Positions 59,038 through 64,000 of a stretch of 64,000 nucleotides of DNA are shown here, piece after piece; the stretch's first letter is position 1, and every line of letters starts with the position of its first letter. The notes under the pieces are model-generated. The model searched no databases, had not been told where the DNA came from, and saw only the letters and a list, made by a program, of their open reading frames with translations. Position numbers and translations under genes: made by a program. Source of the stretch: DATJFQ01 sp035492775 (lineage in GTDB: Bacteria > Acidobacteriota > Vicinamibacteria > Vicinamibacterales > 2-12-FULL-66-21); NCBI GenBank assembly GCA_035492775.1, contig DATJIW010000073.1, forward strand, positions 18,848 through 82,847. Reading direction: 5' to 3'.

Positions 59038-60060
59038 TTATCGAAATTCTTCGACGTGGGTCGCGAGGATGTCGCGAAGACGCGCGAAGCGCGGCTTGCT
59101 CGCGAGATTGTCCCGCACGTATTTCAACGTTCGCGGGATGTACTGAATGTAAACGGGGTTCCGGCGGGCCGTCGTCTGGTATCCGAACGTCCCGAGCGCC
59201 TTAAGATTGCGCTGCAACGCCATGACGTCGAACCGGTCGCTGAAGGCGCGCTCGGAGCCGGTGATGCCGCGGAGCGCCAGGAAGTAGGCGATCAGTTCGT
59301 CGACCGTACTTTCCGGAAGATCGACATAGGAGTCGCGGAGCAGCGACACGAGATCGTAGGTATCCGGCCCCATCCGCGCATCCTGAAAGTCGATCATGTA
59401 CAGCTGCGACTCGTGCAGCATGAGGTTGCGGCTGTGATAATCCCGATGGCACAGCACGCGGTTTTCAGCTGCGAGTTCGTCGATCACGTCTGCCAGTTCG
59501 CTTCGGAGCGCCTGCCGCTGCGGGTCGGTCAGCGTGACGCCACGGTAGGCCTCGAGGAAGTGTCTGGTAAAAAAGTCCATCTCCCACGTCAGTTTCTCGA
59601 CGTCGAACGCAATGCCGTAGGGAAGATATTGAGGCGCTTCCAGCTCGGCCCCGAATCGCTGCAGCGTAGCGATCAGTGCGACGGCCTGCCGGTAGAGGGC
59701 CGCGTGTTCCGCCGGCGTGGCGGCGCCCAGATGCGCCTGCAGCGTGACGTCTCCGAGATCCTGCAGCGCGAGCACTCCCAGGTCATCGGCGTGCCCGAGC
59801 AGTCGCGGTACCGGGATCGGCATGTGTTCGAGCAGGCGCGACACGTTCACGAACGGCAGCTCATCGAATTTGAACGGCGACGAGTACAGCGACAGCACGA
59901 TCGACGGAGAGTCCGGCATGAGGATCCGGAAGTAGCGGCGGTCCGAGGCGTCGCCCGTCAGCGGCACCACACGCGGTGACCGTGCGGCGTACCCGCTGCG
60001 CTCGAGGAAGCCGTCGATCTTCGCGCGTGCTTCCGGTGCGTCGTGTGCAGGCCGATCCAT
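59038..60060 (-). CDS. amgK: Sugar kinase of the AmgK type (MurNAc/GlcNAc anomeric kinase)
   Basis: 340 residues. Aminoglycoside-phosphotransferase fold: nucleotide loop PLTGDASDRRYFRI, catalytic loop VLCHRDYHSRNLML and metal site MIDFQDARMGPDTYDLVSLL. YDLVSLLRDSYVDLP and QRNLKALGTFGYQ are characteristic of AmgK. In Pseudomonas AmgK phosphorylates MurNAc at C1 and MurU then makes UDP-MurNAc, a bypass of de novo synthesis that gives fosfomycin tolerance. The nucleotidyltransferase gene 77 nt upstream fits MurU, which supports the assignment. Confidence 0.85.
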   Translation of the reverse strand: MDRPAHDAPEARAKIDGFLERSGYAARSPRVVPLTGDASDRRYFRILMPDSPSIVLSLYSSPFKFDELPFVNVSRLLEHMPIPVPRLLGHADDLGVLALQDLGDVTLQAHLGAATPAEHAALYRQAVALIATLQRFGAELEAPQYLPYGIAFDVEKLTWEMDFFTRHFLEAYRGVTLTDPQRQALRSELADVIDELAAENRVLCHRDYHSRNLMLHESQLYMIDFQDARMGPDTYDLVSLLRDSYVDLPESTVDELIAYFLALRGITGSERAFSDRFDVMALQRNLKALGTFGYQTTARRNPVYIQYIPRTLKYVRDNLASKPRFARLRDILATHVEEFR

Positions 60061-60137
60061 CCGACGGATCTTGCCACTATTCGCGCGTCCTCCAAAGTGG
60101 AACTTGCGCGGCGTTCACTGATGCCGCAAGCCTCACG

Positions 60138-61088
60138 CTAGATTGGCGCGATCACCCGATGCCCGTCATCACCCATGACGATGACCCGCCGCTCGAACCT
60201 CTCGCCGGCCGCTATCGCGACGCCGTCGGCGACGATGCATTCCCGGAGCACCGCGTCCGCGCCGACGCCGACGTCATCCCATAGCAGCGAGCGGTCGACG
60301 TGCGCGGACGGATCCACGCGCACCCGCCTGCCGCGGCGCGGGGCGTCCGGTCGCCCGGCGGCCGCGGCGAGATCGAGGGACGTCGAGAGCAGGTCGGCCG
60401 GCGTGCCGATGTCCTGGAAGCTCGCGTTGCTGACGAACGCGCGGATGCTCTCCGGCGAGTGAATCATCATCTGCGGGTAAATCCCGAGCACCGATTCGGC
60501 GAACACTCCATCCTCGAGCGGCGCGAGGACGCGCGACTCGACGGCCTGCACGCCGATGAAGTGAAACGATTCCACGCCGCTGCCGCGTCTCGTGAAGCCG
60601 CGCACCACCCCGCCGCCATCGACAACGACACCGCCGTATTTGTCCGGCCGATGGTTTGGAATCACCGCCATCGTGACGAGGGCCCCGCTGCGCGCGTGGG
60701 CGCTTGCCATTGCCGCGACGTCCACATCAGTCAGGGTGTCGCCGTTGACGAGGAGCACCGGGGAGTCGGCTGGCAGCCCGTCGATGAGCAGCGGCAGCGC
60801 GTGTCGCGGACCGCCGGCGGAGCCCAGTACCGGCCATTCCCACGAGTAGCGTACGCGTACGCCGAGCGCGGATCCGTCTCCGATGACGCTCGTAATCGAT
60901 TCCGGCCGGTGATGGAGGTTGAGGACGAGATCCCTGATGCCCGATGCGCAAAGCCATCGGATCACGCGCGCGGCGAGCGGTTCGCCGTCGACCGGCACAG
61001 CGGCCTTCGCACGGGCCAGCGTCAGCGGCCGCAGCCGTGTGCCCAGACCCGCCGTGAGCACGAGCGCGCGCTCGAACGACGGGCTCAA
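60138..61088 (-). CDS. murU: Sugar-1-phosphate nucleotidyltransferase (MurU-like)
   Basis: 316 residues. Nucleotidyltransferase signature LVLTAGLGTRLRPLTLARAKAAVPVDGEPLA (nucleotide loop with the catalytic Arg/Lys), LVNGDTLTDVD (metal Asp), and GTPADLLSTSLDLA. The C-terminal 60 residues have hexapeptide-like repeats (SLLWDDVGVGADAVLRECIV) that are not in the shortest MurU proteins. Paired with amgK, the likely product is UDP-MurNAc; other NDP-sugars remain possible. The CYTH gene overlaps its start by 4 nt. Confidence 0.8.
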   Translation of the reverse strand: MSPSFERALVLTAGLGTRLRPLTLARAKAAVPVDGEPLAARVIRWLCASGIRDLVLNLHHRPESITSVIGDGSALGVRVRYSWEWPVLGSAGGPRHALPLLIDGLPADSPVLLVNGDTLTDVDVAAMASAHARSGALVTMAVIPNHRPDKYGGVVVDGGGVVRGFTRRGSGVESFHFIGVQAVESRVLAPLEDGVFAESVLGIYPQMMIHSPESIRAFVSNASFQDIGTPADLLSTSLDLAAAAGRPDAPRRGRRVRVDPSAHVDRSLLWDDVGVGADAVLRECIVADGVAIAAGERFERRVIVMGDDGHRVIAPI

Positions 61089-61648
61089 TCGCGATCGAAC
61101 GACATGTCCGTGCCCGAAATGCCGAACTCCTCGCGATGCTTGAGGAAGAGTCCGCGGTACGAGTCGAGCACGTAGTCGGCAGGCGTCCGCCCGAGTGCCT
61201 CAGCCATCGCCGTGATGCCCTGCTCGGTGCCCTCGATCTCGACGAACACCCCGACCGGCGTTTCATCGATGGCGACGATGACGTCCTCGTGCGAGAACTC
61301 CTCGCGGTACTTCTCGTACCGGAACCACACGTGCAGCCCCAGCTCCGAGAGCACTCGCAGCAGCACTTCGCCGTCGCCGACGACCGTCTCGAGTTCTTCC
61401 CGGAGCTTCATCGACGACTGCTGGACCGGCCCTTTGAAGGTGAGGCGACTCTTGCCGTTCTCGACGCGCACGCGCAGGACGCATCGGCGGCGTCGAAGCG
61501 CCTCGTCGTCCGAGTCGAGCAGCGAGTCCTCCTGCAGCCGACGGCCGTGCAGCGGGCTGGCCCCCGCAGCCAGCACAGCCGCGCGCGCCTCGTCCGCGGA
61601 GGCGAATCTCAGCTTGATCTCACGCTCGAACGAAGCTGTCGTCGACAT
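61085..61648 (-). CDS. CYTH-domain phosphatase/cyclase
   Basis: 187 residues. N-terminal EREIKLRF is the ExExK motif of the CYTH superfamily. Other tunnel-lining residues: RRRRCVLRVRVENGKSRLTFKGP, REELETVV, RYEKYREEF and VFVEIEGTEQGI. Members are triphosphatases (tripolyphosphate, thiamine triphosphate) or class IV adenylate cyclases; the substrate cannot be assigned here. GGGAGG lies 3 nt before the ATG and a TATAAT about 21 nt upstream, so it heads an operon with murU and probably amgK. Confidence 0.85.
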   Translation of the reverse strand: MSTTASFEREIKLRFASADEARAAVLAAGASPLHGRRLQEDSLLDSDDEALRRRRCVLRVRVENGKSRLTFKGPVQQSSMKLREELETVVGDGEVLLRVLSELGLHVWFRYEKYREEFSHEDVIVAIDETPVGVFVEIEGTEQGITAMAEALGRTPADYVLDSYRGLFLKHREEFGISGTDMSFDRD

Positions 61649-61669
61649 AGCCCTCCCCGCGAAAGCCGG

Positions 61670-61675
61670 ATTATA
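61670..61675 (-). promoter_or_regulatory. TATAAT -10 of the CYTH-murU-amgK operon
   Basis: Perfect TATAAT on the minus strand, overlapping the TAA stop of the membrane protein gene upstream. Start expected near 61663, giving a 15-nt leader with GGGGAGG. No -35 match. Confidence 0.45.
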
Positions 61676-62522
61676 GCGCCACGGGCCGCCGGCGCCGCCG
61701 CCAGATCAAGTGCCTGACGAAGACATACATCGTGAAACATTCGACCGCAAACGGCGGAAATCCAAGGAATCCGGCAAGAGGCATTTCGAAAATCTTGACG
61801 TGAGGAGGGACGGGGACCGTGTAAATCCACTTCGATCCCGCCCAATAGTTCCAGAACTCCCAGATGAATCCGCAGATCACGCCCGAGATAAGGAGGTTCG
61901 TCAGGCGGCCGCGATGCCCCTCGCGCAAATCGCCCCGGATCGACTCGGCGCCCGACGCCGCATTGATCGGATCGAGCAGGAAGATGAAGCCAAGCCACAC
62001 CGGCGCCGCGAGCCAGGTCGACGGCCGGATGATCGGCACCAGCAGCATGGTCGCTCCGGCGATGACGCTGACGGTGCCGCCGACACCCAGCGGAACGATC
62101 GGCGGGGTGCGGCTCGCCGCGTCTTCCCGCCGCACGCCGCGGTACGCGCCCACGCATTCGGCGGTCTCGAAGATTGCGATTGAAATCGTGGCGAATGCCC
62201 ACGCGTAGCCGAAGTAGCGGACCGCGAGATTCTCCGGGAGTCCGATGTAATACCAGTTGTGCAGGAAATACTTGTTGTAGCCCTCGAAGACGACCCATAG
62301 AGGAATGCCGGCGACGCCGATGAACGCAGCTTCGGCGGGCATCTGCGTCATGAGCGATTCTCCGCGGCGCTTCCGGACCAGCGCGTCGACAAAGAAGATA
62401 TAGCCGCTCCACGCGATAGGCGTGTGCCAGGACCAGAAGGGCTCGATCTTCGCCAGCATCAGAGCTTCCGATGCCAGCATGATCGCGACTCCGACCCAGC
62501 CGTACGAAGGCAATCGGGTCAC
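61671..62522 (-). CDS. Multi-pass membrane protein of unknown function
   Basis: 283 residues from GTG 62522. About seven to eight membrane helices, with conserved-looking aromatic/acidic patches: FWSWHTPIAWSGYIFFVDAL, WVVFEGYNKYFLHNWYYIGLPE, FETAECVG, FLLDPINA, WEFWNYWAGSKWIYTVP and a C-terminal PLAGFLGFPPFAVECFTMY. The embedded Glu/Asp residues are unusual for a simple anchor and suggest a transporter or membrane enzyme. I do not recognise the family. Its stop overlaps the promoter of the CYTH operon. Confidence 0.7.
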   Translation of the reverse strand: MTRLPSYGWVGVAIMLASEALMLAKIEPFWSWHTPIAWSGYIFFVDALVRKRRGESLMTQMPAEAAFIGVAGIPLWVVFEGYNKYFLHNWYYIGLPENLAVRYFGYAWAFATISIAIFETAECVGAYRGVRREDAASRTPPIVPLGVGGTVSVIAGATMLLVPIIRPSTWLAAPVWLGFIFLLDPINAASGAESIRGDLREGHRGRLTNLLISGVICGFIWEFWNYWAGSKWIYTVPVPPHVKIFEMPLAGFLGFPPFAVECFTMYVFVRHLIWRRRRRPVAL

Positions 62523-62535
62523 CTACACCACTCCA

Positions 62536-62626
62536 CAACTTCCAACTGCACGCGGTGCCAACTTCCAAAAGAAAACTCCCAAGCCCTGACGGACTTGGGA
62601 GTTGACGGCTCGAGTATTGGAAGTTG
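62536..62626 (-). terminator. Intrinsic terminator of the HtrA gene in a nested inverted repeat
   Basis: On the minus strand AACTCCCAAG/CTTGGGAGTT (62574-62603, perfect 10-bp stem, 10-nt loop) is followed by TTTTCTTTT, a good rho-independent terminator for the HtrA-like gene. It is flanked by a second perfect 10-nt inverted pair CAACTTCCAA/TTGGAAGTTG (62559-62568, 62617-62626), with a further direct copy of that arm at 62536-62545. Confidence 0.65.
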
Positions 62627-62644
62627 CCGGATTGCGCGGTTCCG

Positions 62645-64000
62645 CTATCGCTTCGTGACCGTCACAAATGTCGTGGTTCCGTCACGCCAGATGAGCAGGA
62701 ACACCGGCTGGCCCGGGGCGACGTTCTGCAGTTCGCGCGTGATCTGGCTCACATTCGTGACCTGCTGGCGATTGACTTCGAGGATCACGTCGCCCGGTGC
62801 GAGGCCGGCCACGTACGCCGGGCTGTTCGGCTCGACATCGCTGATGATCGCGCCGCCTGCGTTGCGCGGCAGATCGAGACGCCGCGCGATCTCCGGCGTA
62901 ATCGCGTCCAGCGTCATGCCGAGAGCGGTCGACGTCTGCTGCTCGGGCGCTGTCTGAGGCGTGTTCCGCGCAGCGGCTCGTCCCTGCTCGGCGTCGAGAT
63001 CCAGCTCATCGATCGTGACGCTCGCCGTTTTCTTCTGATTGGTGCGGTAGTACGTCACCGGCACGGTGGTTCCCGGTTTCGTGTTCACGACGTCGGCGAC
63101 GAGCACGTCGCTGTCCTTCACCGGCTTGCCGTTGTACTCCACGATGACGTCGCCTGGCTGGAGGCCTGCCCTGTCTGCCGGTCCCTTCGGATTCACGGTG
63201 CTGACGAGCGCGCCGTTCGTATTCGGAAGACCGAAAGCCTTGGCCGTTTCCGCCGTGAGCTTGTCCTTCGATACCTGCACGCCGATGACGCCTCGAACGA
63301 CCTTGCCCTGGCGCAGCTGGGGAATGAGGTCGCGCACGACATTGATCGGCGTCGCGAACCCGATGCCGATGTTGGCTTCGCTGCGGTCGGTATAGATGGC
63401 GGTGTTCATGCCGACGACTTCGCCGCGGATGTTGAGCAGCGGGCCGCCGGAGTTGCCCGGATTGATCGCGGCGTCGGTTTGCAGCATGTTCTGTTCGCGT
63501 CCGACGACCCCGCCGAACGGTCGGCCGAGGCCGCTGATGACACCGACGGTGACGGAGTGTCCGAGCCGGAACGGATTGCCGATGGCCATGACCCAGTCGC
63601 CGGGTTCGATCTGCGACGAATCGCCGAGCTTGATGGCGGTCAACGGCTCCTTCGGCAGTTCCGTCAGTTGAATCAGCGCGCTGTCGGTCAGGACGTCGCG
63701 ACCGATGACCTTGGCCGGCAAGCCCTGCGCCAGATCTTCCATGCCCTGCAGCTTGACCTCGATCTCGGTGGCGTCCTCGACGACGTGGTTGTTCGTCAGG
63801 ATGAAGCCGGCCTTGTCGATGATGAACCCGCTGCCGGCGCCTTCGACCGGGACCACTTCCGGCTGCTGCAGGCCCCGGCGCCGGTTCGCGCCGTTCCCGC
63901 CGCCCTGCGGATCCTGGAACCCGAAGAAGTCGGCGATCGTCCGCTGCGTGCGCGTCGACTTGGTCAGGATGCTGACGACGGCCGGGCCCTGATCGTGGGC
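62645..64000 (-). CDS. HtrA/DegQ-family serine protease, N-terminus outside window
   Basis: 452 residues visible; the frame is open to the window edge, so the start and signal/anchor are missing. The S1C trypsin-like domain has GSGFIIDKAGFILTNNHVV (catalytic His), DVLTDSALIQL (Asp) and INPGNSGGPLLNIRGEVVG (Ser). Two PDZ domains follow (LVSTVNPKGPADRAGLQPGDVIVEYNG; IISDVEPNSPAYVAGLAPGDVILEVN). Before the protease domain is a linker FFGFQDPQGGGNGANRRRG, typical of the LA loop region of DegP/DegQ. It is a periplasmic quality-control protease/chaperone. A terminator follows it. Confidence 0.93.
   Translation of the reverse strand, partial: AHDQGPAVVSILTKSTRTQRTIADFFGFQDPQGGGNGANRRRGLQQPEVVPVEGAGSGFIIDKAGFILTNNHVVEDATEIEVKLQGMEDLAQGLPAKVIGRDVLTDSALIQLTELPKEPLTAIKLGDSSQIEPGDWVMAIGNPFRLGHSVTVGVISGLGRPFGGVVGREQNMLQTDAAINPGNSGGPLLNIRGEVVGMNTAIYTDRSEANIGIGFATPINVVRDLIPQLRQGKVVRGVIGVQVSKDKLTAETAKAFGLPNTNGALVSTVNPKGPADRAGLQPGDVIVEYNGKPVKDSDVLVADVVNTKPGTTVPVTYYRTNQKKTASVTIDELDLDAEQGRAAARNTPQTAPEQQTSTALGMTLDAITPEIARRLDLPRNAGGAIISDVEPNSPAYVAGLAPGDVILEVNRQQVTNVSQITRELQNVAPGQPVFLLIWRDGTTTFVTVTKR

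Overview
The window is a GC-rich bacterial chromosome segment. Nearly every base is coding, genes often overlap by 4 nt, and there are no tRNA or rRNA genes, insertion sequences, phage genes or CRISPR arrays. Gene content suggests an acidobacterium, probably of the Vicinamibacteria type: a Myxococcus-like pil cluster, an archaeal/eukaryotic-type prolyl-tRNA synthetase, an AmgK/MurU cell-wall salvage pair, CHAT and HtrA proteases, and short text-like AACTCCC/AATTCCC repeats. The lineage is inferred from content, not from a marker alignment.

Layout. 1-14095 (+) is a type IV pilus region: a CHAT protease (5' end off the window), a YfhO-like membrane protein read through in frame into a type IV pilin, a VKOR-DsbA disulfide enzyme, an ABC ATPase/permease pair, a helical-repeat protein, prepilin peptidase, a PilS-like kinase, three minor-pilin-like genes, a secreted coiled-coil protein and a PilR-like sigma-54 activator. 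14155-16768 holds aroB (-) and proS (+). 16773-31069 is a surface-polysaccharide locus with seven glycosyltransferase genes (two of them double-domain), a GT-C/TPR membrane protein, DUF2304, a Wzm/Wzt exporter, and a methyltransferase-deacetylase fusion. 31053-36791 holds a HEAT protein, an OmpA-like porin, tatC, tatA and a CtpA-type protease. 36792-37121 is the only gene-free stretch over 300 bp. It carries a G-rich repeat and a probable structured small RNA ending in an intrinsic terminator just before smc. Then come smc, an M48 protease, a large M14 carboxypeptidase and a small cupredoxin-like protein.

45331-55157 (-) is the translation/RNA superoperon rimP-nusA-infB-rbfA-nrnA-truB-rpsO-pnp, with a candidate promoter plus attenuator in front of rimP. 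55313-64000 (-) holds rimO, asnS, a TIM-barrel isomerase, amgK, murU, a CYTH enzyme, an unknown membrane protein and an HtrA protease cut by the window end.

The most unusual items are: (1) the in-frame YfhO-pilin fusion, which the prepilin peptidase encoded nearby could resolve; (2) a hairpin-forming repeat inserted in frame inside truB, with relatives upstream of rbfA and downstream of the HtrA gene; (3) a series of promoters whose -10 box lies about 7 nt from a start codon lacking a Shine-Dalgarno sequence, suggesting leaderless mRNAs, including a bidirectional promoter between two glycan genes; (4) the rimP leader; (5) the small RNA before smc; (6) about 60 extra residues in the SMC head domain.
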